From contig NZ_JACHEH010000002.1 of assembly GCF_014201415.1 (NCBI RefSeq), forward strand, positions 496,001-560,000: 64,000 nt of DNA. The letters run 5' to 3'. The stretch is from Chelatococcus composti (GTDB lineage Bacteria; Pseudomonadota; Alphaproteobacteria; Rhizobiales; Beijerinckiaceae). Below, piece after piece: positions 55,421 through 64,000 of the stretch. The notes under the pieces are model-generated. The model made no database searches. It saw only the letters and a program-made list of their open reading frames with translations, and was not told where the DNA came from. The first letter of the stretch is position 1. The number at the start of each line of letters is the position of its first letter. The position numbers and the translations under genes were made by a program.

Positions 55421-56638
55421 CTATCCCTGTTGCTGGCCGGGCGTCTTCGCGCCCCAGGCCGGATCGTTGAGAACGTCGTCCGTGTCGGCGCCGAGCCGCG
55501 GCGAGGGGCGGCTGGCGACCATCGGCTTGCCGTCAATGACGATGGGCGAGCGCACGCTCGGGATTGAGCCGCCGGCCGCCTCCGGGCAGGGCAGGTCCAC
55601 CCGCATGCCGCGGGCGATCACCTGAGGGTCGGCGAAGACATCCGCCACAGAGTTGATCGGGCCGGCCGGCACGCCCTCGGCCTCGAGGCGGGCCAATAGC
55701 TCGTCACGACGGAGGCGCCTCAGCGCACCGGCGAGGATCGCAACGAGCGGGCCGCGGTTCTCGACGCGGGCCTTGTTCGTCGCATATTCGCTCTGCTCGG
55801 CGAGCGCCGGCATGCCAATGACGTTGCAGAAGCGGCGGAACTGCCCGTCGTTGCCGACGGCGATGATGACGTGCCCGTCCGCCACCTCGAAGACCTGGTA
55901 GGGCACGATGTTGGGATGGGCGTTGCCCAGCCGGCGCGGGGACTTGCCCGAGACGAGATAGTTCATCGCCTGGTTGGCGAGGACGCCCACCTGCACGTCG
56001 AGCAGCGCCATGTCGACGTGCCCGCCCTCGCCCGTGATGTCGCGGCGACGAAGGGCAGCGAGGATGCCGATCGTGGCATAGAGGCCGGTGAAGATGTCGG
56101 CAAAGGCGACGCCGATCTTCTGCGGCTCGCCGTCGGGCGCGCCGGTAAGGTCCATGATCCCGCCCATGCCCTGGATCATGAAGTCATAGCCCGCCCGCTC
56201 CCGATAGGGCCCGCTCTGGCCGAAGCCGGTCACGGAACAGTAGACGAGGCGCGGATTGATCTCCCGGAGGCTCTCGTAGTCGAGCCCGTATTTCTTCAGG
56301 CCGCCGACCTTGAAGTTCTCGATGAGGACGTCGGCCTGGGCCGCCAGCCGCCGCACGATGGCGCGCCCCTCCTCCGTCTCGAAATCGACGGTGATGGAGC
56401 GCTTGCCGCGGTTGCACGAGTGGAAATAGGCCGCCGACAGGTCGCCCCCGTCGGCCGCCGGCACGAAGGGCGGCCCCCAGCCCCGCGTGTCGTCGCCGCT
56501 GCCCGGCCGCTCGACCTTGACGACGTCGGCGCCGAGATCGGCAAGCTGCTGGCCGATCCACGGCCCGGCGAGAATGCGCGCGAGTTCCAGAACCTTGAGG
56601 CCCTGAAGGGGAAGGGGGGTCATTGTATCGACTTTCAT
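55421..56638 (-). CDS. Family III (CaiB/BaiF) CoA transferase, probably glutarate-CoA transferase
   Basis: 405 aa. The N-terminal [20 protein letters not shown] and [20 protein letters not shown] are typical. The catalytic aspartate is probably Asp152 in [13 protein letters not shown]. Adjacency to glutaryl-CoA dehydrogenase suggests succinyl-CoA:glutarate CoA transferase (SUGCT-like). Starts at 56638 or 56623 are both possible; neither has a strong ribosome binding site. It is third gene of the operon. Confidence 0.9.
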   Translation of the reverse strand: MKVDTMTPLPLQGLKVLELARILAGPWIGQQLADLGADVVKVERPGSGDDTRGWGPPFVPAADGGDLSAAYFHSCNRGKRSITVDFETEEGRAIVRRLAAQADVLIENFKVGGLKKYGLDYESLREINPRLVYCSVTGFGQSGPYRERAGYDFMIQGMGGIMDLTGAPDGEPQKIGVAFADIFTGLYATIGILAALRRRDITGEGGHVDMALLDVQVGVLANQAMNYLVSGKSPRRLGNAHPNIVPYQVFEVADGHVIIAVGNDGQFRRFCNVIGMPALAEQSEYATNKARVENRGPLVAILAGALRRLRRDELLARLEAEGVPAGPINSVADVFADPQVIARGMRVDLPCPEAAGGSIPSVRSPIVIDGKPMVASRPSPRLGADTDDVLNDPAWGAKTPGQQQG

Positions 56639-56687
56639 GACGGGGCCGATCCCACCCGCAGGCGGGACCGGCGAGAGTCTCGGAACC

Positions 56688-57881
<1,194 letters not shown>

Positions 57882-57925
57882 CTGGTTTTCGTCCCTGGCA
57901 GGTCTGTCACTCATCCGAACAGCGC

Positions 57926-57953
57926 GCCTCCCCTGCCCGGAGGGAGGGGAGGC
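57926..57953 (-). repeat. Intra-operon hairpin between the ALDH7 and gcdH genes
   Basis: 8 bp arms GCCTCCCC/GGGGAGGC with a 12 nt loop. No T-run follows. Possible processing or stability element. Confidence 0.45.
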
Positions 57954-57965
57954 TTCACGCGCCGC

Positions 57966-59504
57966 TCATGCGTCCACGTCGAAGGTCACGCCCTGCGCCA
58001 GCGGCAGGGCCGTGCCGTAGTTGATGGTGTTGGTGGCGCGCCGCATGTACGCCTTCCAGGCATCCGAGCCCGCTTCGCGGCCGCCGCCCGTCTCCTTCTC
58101 GCCGCCGAAGGCGCCGCCAATCTCGGCACCCGAGGGGCCGATGTTGACGTTGGCGATACCGCAGTCCGACCCTTCCGCTGAAACGAAGCGCTCGGCTTCA
58201 CGCATGTCGAGCGTGAAGATAGAGGAGGAGAGGCCGGCGCCGACGCCGTTCTGCAGCGCGATCGCCTCGTCGAGGCTCTCGTACTTCACGACATAGAGGA
58301 TGGGCGCGAAGGTCTCGTGCAGCATCGGGCCGGCCTGGGCCGGCATCTCGACGAGTGCCGGGCGGACATAATAGGCATCCTCGCCGCCGATGCCGGTGAC
58401 GCGGCCGCCGCCGTGAACCGTGGCGCCCAGGGCCTTCGCCTCGGCGAGCGCCTTCTCCATGCCCTCGAAGGCCGCCCTGTCGATGAGCGGGCCGACGAGC
58501 GTGCCCTTTGCGCGCGGGTCGCCGATGGTGACGCTGCCGTAGACCTTCACAAGGCGCGGCACGAGCTTGTCATAGACGCTCGAGTGGACGATGAGGCGGC
58601 GCAACGTGGTGCAACGCTGGCCCGCCGTGCCCATGGCGGCGAAGGCGATGGCGCGCAGGGCGATATCGAGATCGGCCGAGGGCGCGACGATGGCGGCGTT
58701 GTTGCCGCCCAGCTCCAGGATGGCGCGGGCGAAGCGCTCGGCGAGCTTCGGGCCCACCTTGCGGCCCATGGCAGTGGAACCGGTGGCCGAGACGAGCGGC
58801 ACGCGCTCGTCGGCCACGAGGGCCTCACCCGCCTCGCGGCCGCCGATGACAAGCTCGAGCAGGCCCTCGGGCACGCCGCCGAAGCGCTTGGCGGCACGCT
58901 CGGCGATGGCCGTCACGGCAAGGGCGGTGAGCGGCGTCTTCTCGGACGGTTTCCAGATCACCGGGTCGCCGCAGACGAGGGCGAGCGCGGCGTTCCACGA
59001 CCAGACGGCCACGGGGAAGTTGAAGGCGGTGATGACACCGACGGGGCCGAGCGGGTGCCAGGTCTCCATCATGCGATGATCCGGCCGCTCGGTGGCGATG
59101 GTCAGGCCGTAGAGCTGGCGGGAGAGGCCGACAGCGAAATCGCAGATGTCGATCATCTCCTGCACCTCGCCGAGGCCTTCGGAGATAATCTTGCCGGCTT
59201 CCAGCGTCACGAGGAGGCCGAGATCCTCCTTGGCGGCGCGCAGCTCCTCACCGAGCAGGCGCACGAACTCGCCGCGCCGTGGTGCCGGCACCCGGCGCCA
59301 TTCGAGAAAGGCCTTGGCGGCGCGATCAACGGCCGCGCGGGTCTCGGCCGCGCCGGCCTCCCGGACATGGGTGATGATCTCGCCGGTGACGGGGGAACGG
59401 GCGGCAAGGCCCGAGGCGGCGAAGGCAGCGTCGGACACGCCGAGACGCTTCAGAATGGCAAGCGCCTCCTCGCGGACGGAAGCGGCGGCGGTGTGAACAG
59501 TCAT
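57966..59504 (-). CDS. amaB: ALDH7-type aldehyde dehydrogenase (2-aminoadipate semialdehyde dehydrogenase)
   Basis: 512 aa. ALDH7/antiquitin features: ELGGNNAAIVAPSADLDIA, and the catalytic cysteine in GTAGQRCTTLRRLIVHSSVY, the ALDH7-specific sequence. Also ITAFNFPVAVWSWNAALALV and IGGAFGGEKETGGGREAGSD. The family oxidises 2-aminoadipate 6-semialdehyde to 2-aminoadipate in lysine breakdown. The start at 59504 follows GGGAAGAG. It is first gene of the minus-strand operon and divergent from a LysR gene. Confidence 0.93.
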   Translation of the reverse strand: MTVHTAAASVREEALAILKRLGVSDAAFAASGLAARSPVTGEIITHVREAGAAETRAAVDRAAKAFLEWRRVPAPRRGEFVRLLGEELRAAKEDLGLLVTLEAGKIISEGLGEVQEMIDICDFAVGLSRQLYGLTIATERPDHRMMETWHPLGPVGVITAFNFPVAVWSWNAALALVCGDPVIWKPSEKTPLTALAVTAIAERAAKRFGGVPEGLLELVIGGREAGEALVADERVPLVSATGSTAMGRKVGPKLAERFARAILELGGNNAAIVAPSADLDIALRAIAFAAMGTAGQRCTTLRRLIVHSSVYDKLVPRLVKVYGSVTIGDPRAKGTLVGPLIDRAAFEGMEKALAEAKALGATVHGGGRVTGIGGEDAYYVRPALVEMPAQAGPMLHETFAPILYVVKYESLDEAIALQNGVGAGLSSSIFTLDMREAERFVSAEGSDCGIANVNIGPSGAEIGGAFGGEKETGGGREAGSDAWKAYMRRATNTINYGTALPLAQGVTFDVDA

Positions 59505-59666
59505 GTCTCTTCCCGGAGCGTTGTGCGGCTCCTGCCTCGCCAGGGGAGGCGGCCGTTGTGGTGCATCGCGCGGATGCGGAGTCTCCTTGCCGCGACAGGA
59601 TGGCGGTTTCATTGCCGCGTTTCAAACGATATGTTCTCACGAGTTCATTACAAAACGGAATGATCG
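59505..59666. promoter_or_regulatory. Divergent operator region of the lysine/glutarate operon
   Basis: 162 nt. An interrupted dyad TG-N2-CTC-N2-GAG-N2-CA at 59632-59647 lies in a locally AT-rich stretch and is a candidate binding site for the divergent LysR protein. No clear -35/-10 pair was chosen. Confidence 0.4.
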
Positions 59667-60590
59667 ATGCGCGATGTCCACCAGCGCCTTGCCCTGCCGT
59701 CCCTGACAGCGCTCGCCGCCTTCGAGGCGGCGGCGCGGCACCTGTCCTTTACCAAGGCGGCGGAGGAGCTCAACCTGACGCAGGGAGCCGTCAGCCGCCA
59801 GGTGGCGGCGGTGGAGGCGCAACTCGGCCTCAAGCTCTTCGAGCGCGTGCGCCAGCGCGTGGTGCTGACGCCTGCCGGCAGCGCCTATGCGGGCGAGGTG
59901 CGCGAGGCGCTGGCGCGGCTCACCGCGGCGACGGTCAACGCCATGGCCTTCCGCGGCGCCGGCGGCATTCTCGACCTCGCCATTCTGCCGACCTTCGGCA
60001 CGCGCTGGCTCATCCCGCGCCTGCCCGGCTTCTTCCAGCGCCATCCGGGCGTCACCATCAACTTCGCCACGCGCATCCTGCCCTTCGACTTCGCACGCGA
60101 GGGGCTCGATGCGGCGATCCATTTCGGTGAGCCCGTGTGGCCCGGGGCGCGCATGCACCGGCTCATGGGCGAGGCCATCGTGCCGGTGGCGAGCCCGGCC
60201 CTCGTCGCCCGGCACCCGCTCGTCGACGTGGCAGACGTGCTCACGGTGCCGCTGCTGCAGCAGGCGACGCGCCCGCGCGCCTGGAGCCTGTGGCTCGCGG
60301 CCCAGGGTCTCTCCGCCGAGCGGGCGGTGATGGGACCGCGCTTCGAGCAGTTCGCCATGGTCGCGCAGGCGGCCGTTGCCGGCCTCGGCCTCGCCATCGT
60401 GCCGCGCTTCCTCGTCGAGGACGAGCTGCGCTCCGGCGCGCTCGTCGTGCCTTTCGACCGGCCAATCTCGAGCGATGAGGCCTATTACCTCGTCTATCCC
60501 GAGGAGAAGGCGGACCGCCCGGCTCTCGCCGCCTTTCGCGACTGGCTGCTGGGCGAATGCGGGGCGGAAATGCAAGCGGGAGCCGCCTGA
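59667..60590 (+). CDS. LysR-family regulator, GcvA-like
   Basis: 307 aa. The HTH LPSLTALAAFEAAARHLSFTKAAEELNLTQGAVSRQVAAVE is characteristic of the GcvA subgroup. The C-terminal effector domain includes PTFGTRWLIPRLPGFFQRHPGV, also GcvA-like. It is divergent from amaB and is the likely regulator of the amaB-gcdH-CoA transferase-TPP operon; the inducer may be lysine-derived (inference). Confidence 0.9.
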   Translation: MRDVHQRLALPSLTALAAFEAAARHLSFTKAAEELNLTQGAVSRQVAAVEAQLGLKLFERVRQRVVLTPAGSAYAGEVREALARLTAATVNAMAFRGAGGILDLAILPTFGTRWLIPRLPGFFQRHPGVTINFATRILPFDFAREGLDAAIHFGEPVWPGARMHRLMGEAIVPVASPALVARHPLVDVADVLTVPLLQQATRPRAWSLWLAAQGLSAERAVMGPRFEQFAMVAQAAVAGLGLAIVPRFLVEDELRSGALVVPFDRPISSDEAYYLVYPEEKADRPALAAFRDWLLGECGAEMQAGAA

Positions 60591-60752
60591 CCCGGCGTCA
60601 CGGCAGCGCCGTCCGTCGGCCGGTGCGACGCCGGGCCACGGAGAGCGCCCCATGGACAAGCCACTTCGCATGCGGCAATCATGCGGTCAGCTCATGAAGC
60701 CGCCGTCCTGCGGCGCTTCTTCGCGCCTCCCTCACTCCGGCCTGCCAGCATC

Positions 60753-61988
60753 ATGTCCCAGTCCTCCAACGGTTCCTTCCCTTCGGCCACGACGGCCGAC
60801 GTCGTCATCGTCGGCGGTGCGGCGATGGGCTCCTCCGTCGCCTTCCATCTCCTGTCCGATCCCGGCTTCGCCGGCCGCGTTGTCGTGATCGAGAAGGATC
60901 CGACCTATGCCCGCTCGGCCTCGGCGCTGTCGGCGGCCTCCATCCGGCAGCAGTACTCGAGCCCGGTGAACGTCCGCATCTCACTCTACGGCATCGCCTT
61001 CCTGCGCAACATCGGCAGCCATCTCTCGGTGGATGAAGAGCGGCCGGTGATCGACCTCACCGAAGGCGGCTATCTCTATCTTGCATCCACGCAGGAGGGG
61101 GCCGAGACGCTCGCCCGCAACCACGCGGTGCAGCAGGCCGAGGGGGCCGACATCGTCCTTTTCGATCCCGCCGGGCTCAGGGAGAAGTTCCCGTGGCTCG
61201 CCACCGACGATCTGCTCGCGGGGGCCTGGGGACGCAGCGGCGAGGGCTGGTTTGACGGCTGGGCGCTCCTGCAGGCCTTCCGGAAGAAGGCGCGGGCGCT
61301 CGGGGCCGAGTACCGGACGGGTGAGGTCGCCCGTCTCGAGCGGCAGGGCAATCGCGTTGTCGCCGTGCATCTCACCGACGGCAGTCGCATCGACTGCGGC
61401 ACGGTGGTCAACTGCGCGGGTTCCGACGGCCGGCGCATCGCCGCGACCGCCGGCGTCGACATCCCCGTCTATCCCAAGAAGCGCTACGTCTTCAGCTTCA
61501 CCTGCAAGGGGCCGGTCGACAACTGCCCGCTGATGATCGACACGTCCGGGGCCTATGTGCGCCCGGAGGGCCACCGCGGCGCCGAGGGGCAGATGTTCAT
61601 CTGCGGCATCTCGCCGGAAGCCGACGCCGACCCCGACTGGGACGACAATCCCGAAGCGGTCGACTGGTCGCTGTTCGAGCAGACGATCTGGCCGGCGCTG
61701 GCGACGCGCGTGCCCGCCTTCGAGCAGATCCGCCCCGGCCGGGCCTGGTCCGGGCCCTACGATATGAACCTTCTCGATCACAACGCCATCGTCGGGCGCG
61801 CCGGCGAGGTCGAGAACCTCTTCCTCGCCAACGGCTTTTCCGGCCACGGCCTGCAGCAGTCCCCCGCCGTCGGCCGCGGCATCGCCGAAGAGATCGTGCA
61901 CGGGCGTTTCGTGACGCTCGATCTCTCCGATCTCGGCTATACGCGGGTTCTCGCGCAGCGGCCGCTGCGCGAGGCGAACATCATCTGA
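60753..61988 (+). CDS. DAO-family FAD-dependent oxidoreductase
   Basis: 411 aa. The N-terminal dinucleotide-binding motif is ADVVIVGGAAMGSSVAFHLL, followed by VIEKDPTYARSASALSAASIRQQYS, and a C-terminal FAD motif is LFLANGFSGHGLQQSPAVGRGIAEE. It resembles the sarcosine oxidase/FOXRED1 group that oxidises secondary or D-amino acids. Near the lysine operon it could act on an imine-forming intermediate such as pipecolate, but this is speculative. The start is uncertain: no good ribosome binding site before 60753, and 60681 is an alternative. Confidence 0.82.
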   Translation: MSQSSNGSFPSATTADVVIVGGAAMGSSVAFHLLSDPGFAGRVVVIEKDPTYARSASALSAASIRQQYSSPVNVRISLYGIAFLRNIGSHLSVDEERPVIDLTEGGYLYLASTQEGAETLARNHAVQQAEGADIVLFDPAGLREKFPWLATDDLLAGAWGRSGEGWFDGWALLQAFRKKARALGAEYRTGEVARLERQGNRVVAVHLTDGSRIDCGTVVNCAGSDGRRIAATAGVDIPVYPKKRYVFSFTCKGPVDNCPLMIDTSGAYVRPEGHRGAEGQMFICGISPEADADPDWDDNPEAVDWSLFEQTIWPALATRVPAFEQIRPGRAWSGPYDMNLLDHNAIVGRAGEVENLFLANGFSGHGLQQSPAVGRGIAEEIVHGRFVTLDLSDLGYTRVLAQRPLREANII

Positions 61989-61994
61989 CGCCGG

Positions 61995-62438
61995 TCACAC
62001 CGGCGGGTGCTGGGTGCCGAAGCCGACAGCGATCCGGTTCCAGAAGTTGATCATGGCGAGGAGCGCCGTCAGCGCCACCACCTCCTTCTCGGAGAAGTGC
62101 GCGTCGAGGCCGGTGGCGGCCTCGACGATGGCGGCGTGGTCGTCCATGCGCGTCATCGCCTCGGCACAGGCGAGGGCGGCCCGCTCGCGCGCGTCGAAGG
62201 CGGTCGATTCCCGCCATGCCGGAAGCAGATAGAGCCGCTCCGGCTTCTCGCCGTACTTCTTCACCGCGCTGCCGGCGTGCATGTGCACGCAGTAGGCGCA
62301 GCCGTTCATCTGCGACGCGCGCGTCTTTACGAGCTCGACGAGCCTCATGTCGAGGCCGAGGGCCTCGATGTCGCCATTGAGCCGGCGCGCAGCGGTGAAG
62401 ATATCGGGGATGATGTCGTAGGCTTTGATGGTCCTCAT
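61995..62438 (-). CDS. AhpD-like carboxymuconolactone-decarboxylase-family protein
   Basis: 147 aa. The AhpD core motif is present: Glu35 (LVELVKTRASQMNGCAYC) with Cys47-x2-Cys50 and His54, a peroxidase-reductase-type redox centre. The C-terminus HFSEKEVVALTALLAMINFWNRIAV is typical. The start at 62438 follows GGAG. It is preceded by an ECF41-like promoter and the ECF41-type sigma gene, a known association for this family. Confidence 0.92.
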   Translation of the reverse strand: MRTIKAYDIIPDIFTAARRLNGDIEALGLDMRLVELVKTRASQMNGCAYCVHMHAGSAVKKYGEKPERLYLLPAWRESTAFDARERAALACAEAMTRMDDHAAIVEAATGLDAHFSEKEVVALTALLAMINFWNRIAVGFGTQHPPV

Positions 62439-62483
62439 CGTCTGTTCTCCGGTGGACGGCCGTGTGCGGCCGCATGCACCGAA

Positions 62484-62509
62484 GACGACGCAGGCCGACG
62501 CCTGTGACA
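62484..62509 (-). promoter_or_regulatory. ECF41-like promoter upstream of the AhpD-like gene
   Basis: On the minus strand TGTCACA (62509-62503) is followed by CGTC at 12 nt (62490-62487) and again at 15 nt (62487-62484). The ECF41 consensus as I recall it is TGTCACA in the -35 and CGTC in the -10, spaced about 16 nt. It lies between the sigma gene and the AhpD-like gene, 46 nt from the latter. Confidence 0.6.
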
Positions 62510-62525
62510 GGACGGGGCAAAAAAA

Positions 62526-63446
62526 TCAGCCCGCCGCCGGGATGCGGGCGAGCTTGTCCGGGTTCAGGACGAAGTAGACGGTCGTAATCCGCCCGCCGTC
62601 GCTGGCGGCCATGACGATGCGCACCGGGCGGCCGTCCTCGTACGTGACGAAGCCGGCCTCGCCGGAGAAGCGGGCCGGCCGCTCGATGCGACGGCGGCCG
62701 AGCTTGCGGGCGACGCCCAGCACCAGCCGCACGATCCGCTCCGCGCCCCGCACGATGTTGCGGGCGGCGCGCACCTTGCCGCCGCCGTCGGTGGCGATGA
62801 CGGCGTCCGACGCAAGAAGGCCGATGAGACGCTCGGCATCGCCGGCGGCGAGCGCCAGGCGGAAGTCCTCCATGAGCTTCCCGTGCCGCTCACGGCGCGC
62901 GATGGCCTCGTCGGCCGTTGCGAGCGGGCCGGCGCCGAGCCGGCGGCGTGCGCGGGCGACGATCTGCCGGCAGGCCGTCTCGCTGCGGCCGAGCACCTCG
63001 GCGAGGCGCGCATAGGGCATGTCGAGCAGCTCGCGCAGCACGAAGGCGCAGCGCTCCACCGGGCCGAGACGTTCCATCAGCACCAGCACGGCATAGGGCA
63101 GGTCGCGCGCAAAGACGTCGCCCTCGTCCGGCCCCGTCCAGGGCTCCGGCAGCCAGGGGCCGTCGTAGGCGGCGCGCTCGCGCCGCGCGGCCCGCAGCCG
63201 GTCAATGGCGAGGCGGCTCGTCACGGTGACGAGCCAGGCTTCCGGATTGTCGGCGGCCACGCCGGCAGTGTGGAAGCGCAGGAAGGCATCCTGCACCACG
63301 TCCTCGGCGTCGCTCATTGTGCCGAGCATGCGATGGGCGATGGCGAGCAGCCGTGGCCGCACGGCGAGGAAGGCGGCCGTGTTGTCGCCGGGGGCGGCAT
63401 CGCCACCGGCAGGCCCTGCGGGCGGCGGGCGGCGATGCCGGTTCAT
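62526..63446 (-). CDS. ECF41-type RNA polymerase sigma factor (SigJ-like)
   Basis: 306 aa. Region 2 (LLAIAHRMLGTMSDAEDVVQDAFLRF) and region 4 (MPYARLAEVLGRSETACRQIVARARRRL) are followed by a SnoaL-like C-terminal domain of about 120 residues. ECF41 hallmarks are visible: WLPEPW between the sigma regions, DGGGK and the near-terminal NPDKL. In this group there is no anti-sigma factor; the C-terminal extension controls activity. The probable target is the AhpD-like gene immediately downstream. Confidence 0.93.
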   Translation of the reverse strand: MNRHRRPPPAGPAGGDAAPGDNTAAFLAVRPRLLAIAHRMLGTMSDAEDVVQDAFLRFHTAGVAADNPEAWLVTVTSRLAIDRLRAARRERAAYDGPWLPEPWTGPDEGDVFARDLPYAVLVLMERLGPVERCAFVLRELLDMPYARLAEVLGRSETACRQIVARARRRLGAGPLATADEAIARRERHGKLMEDFRLALAAGDAERLIGLLASDAVIATDGGGKVRAARNIVRGAERIVRLVLGVARKLGRRRIERPARFSGEAGFVTYEDGRPVRIVMAASDGGRITTVYFVLNPDKLARIPAAG

Positions 63447-63465
63447 GTCCCTGCCCGTCTGCGGC

Positions 63466-63999
63466 TCAGAGGAGGCCGCGCCTGGCGAGGTTGCGCATCA
63501 GCTGCCCGGTGCCGAAGGTCCAGGGTGCGCAGTCCTGGCTGTGGCGCATGCGGTTGACGAGGCTGCCGAGCTGCGGCGAGGCGATGGTGACGATGTCCCC
63601 CACCTTGTGCGTGAAGCCCTTGCCCGGCGCGTCGCGATCCTCCACCGGCGCGAACAGGGTGCCGAGGAAGAGCACCGTGCCGTCCGGATACTGATGGTGC
63701 CGGCCGATCATCTGGGCCACGAGGTCGGCCGGGTCGCGGCTGATCTTCTCCAGGGTGGAGAAGCCTTCCATGCGGAAGCCGTCCTCGCCCTCGACCGTCA
63801 GCGTCACGTGCATGCGGCGCACATCGTCGAGCGAGAAGCCGTCGTCGAAGAAGCGCACGAAGGGGCCGATGGCGCAGCTCGCGTTGTTGTCCTTGGCCTT
63901 GCCGAGCAGCAGGGCCGAACGGCCCTCGACGTCGCGCAGGTTCACGTCGTTGCCGAGCGTGGCGCCGACGATGCGCCCGTCGGAGGCGACGACGACCAC
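63466..63999 (-). CDS. Fumarylacetoacetate-hydrolase-family protein (5' end beyond window)
   Basis: C-terminal 177 residues of a protein whose start lies beyond the right edge. GNDVNLRDVEGRSALLLGKA, DNNASCAIGPFVRFFDD, YPDGTVLFLGTLFAP and GFTHKVGDIVTIASPQLGSL are FAH-family features. They resemble 2-keto-3-deoxy-L-arabonate dehydratase (AraD1-type) proteins. Family assignment is firm and the exact reaction is not. It is 19 nt upstream of the sigma gene and may be co-transcribed with it. Confidence 0.82.
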   Translation of the reverse strand: MVVVASDGRIVGATLGNDVNLRDVEGRSALLLGKAKDNNASCAIGPFVRFFDDGFSLDDVRRMHVTLTVEGEDGFRMEGFSTLEKISRDPADLVAQMIGRHHQYPDGTVLFLGTLFAPVEDRDAPGKGFTHKVGDIVTIASPQLGSLVNRMRHSQDCAPWTFGTGQLMRNLARRGLL

Positions 64000-64000
64000 G

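Overview
The window is a high-GC bacterial chromosome segment, densely packed with genes. It reads as an alphaproteobacterium of the Hyphomicrobiales (Rhizobiales) type. The evidence is the order pckA / chvI-chvG-hprK-EIIA-HPr, the block trpF-trpB-trpA-accD-folC, a RegB/RegA (ActS/ActR) redox pair next to a PHB depolymerase, an AccD that has lost its zinc ribbon, and many ATGA/GTGA gene overlaps. I see no tRNA, rRNA, insertion sequence, prophage or CRISPR array, so most of the window is ordinary chromosome.

Layout. 1-8.9 kb: housekeeping genes on the + strand (CorC-like protein, lnt, a small XRE regulator, metK, trmB, rpsA, sppA, ihfB, lapA-like). 8.9-14.3 kb: trpF, trpB, trpA, accD, folC. 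14.3-18.2 kb, minus strand: ChvI/ChvG two-component system followed by HprK, a mannose-type EIIA and HPr, a regulatory PTS with no sugar permease beside it. 18.3-20.8 kb: a HugZ-like flavoprotein and pckA. 20.9-28.8 kb: a NhaP2-type antiporter, a bifunctional penicillin-binding protein, a Bcr/CflA efflux protein, a YgjP-type metallopeptidase and an intracellular PHB depolymerase with a catalytic cysteine. 29.0-36.1 kb: regB, regA, a membrane class III adenylate cyclase, LemA, an M48 protease, a MerR regulator and a small potassium-channel-like protein. 36.1-43.3 kb: an M20 amidohydrolase divergent from a complete five-gene peptide-type ABC importer. 43.3-49.5 kb: an O-antigen-ligase-like membrane protein and a valine-catabolism operon (mmsA, acyl-CoA dehydrogenase, mmsB) divergent from its LysR regulator. 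49.6-53.7 kb: a TRAP transporter followed by transaldolase. 53.7-60.6 kb: a four-gene minus-strand operon (ALDH7-type semialdehyde dehydrogenase, glutaryl-CoA dehydrogenase, family III CoA transferase, TPP-dependent enzyme) divergent from a GcvA-like LysR. 60.7-64 kb: a DAO-type flavoprotein, an AhpD-like protein, an ECF41-type sigma factor and the end of a fumarylacetoacetate-hydrolase-family gene.

Most interesting points. (1) The 53.7-59.5 kb operon reads as lysine/2-aminoadipate catabolism through glutarate and glutaryl-CoA. It contains an unassigned TPP enzyme that could decarboxylate 2-oxoadipate, which would give a compact route not using a 2-oxoadipate dehydrogenase complex. (2) The ECF41-type sigma factor is followed by an AhpD-like gene whose upstream region carries an ECF41-like promoter. 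(3) The metK leader folds into two adjacent hairpins, the second masking the ribosome binding site. (4) There are several strong palindromes between co-transcribed genes, including one after each of the two solute-binding-protein genes. (5) A probable small uncharacterised gene lies between the MerR regulator and the ion channel, ending in an ATGA overlap with the channel gene.
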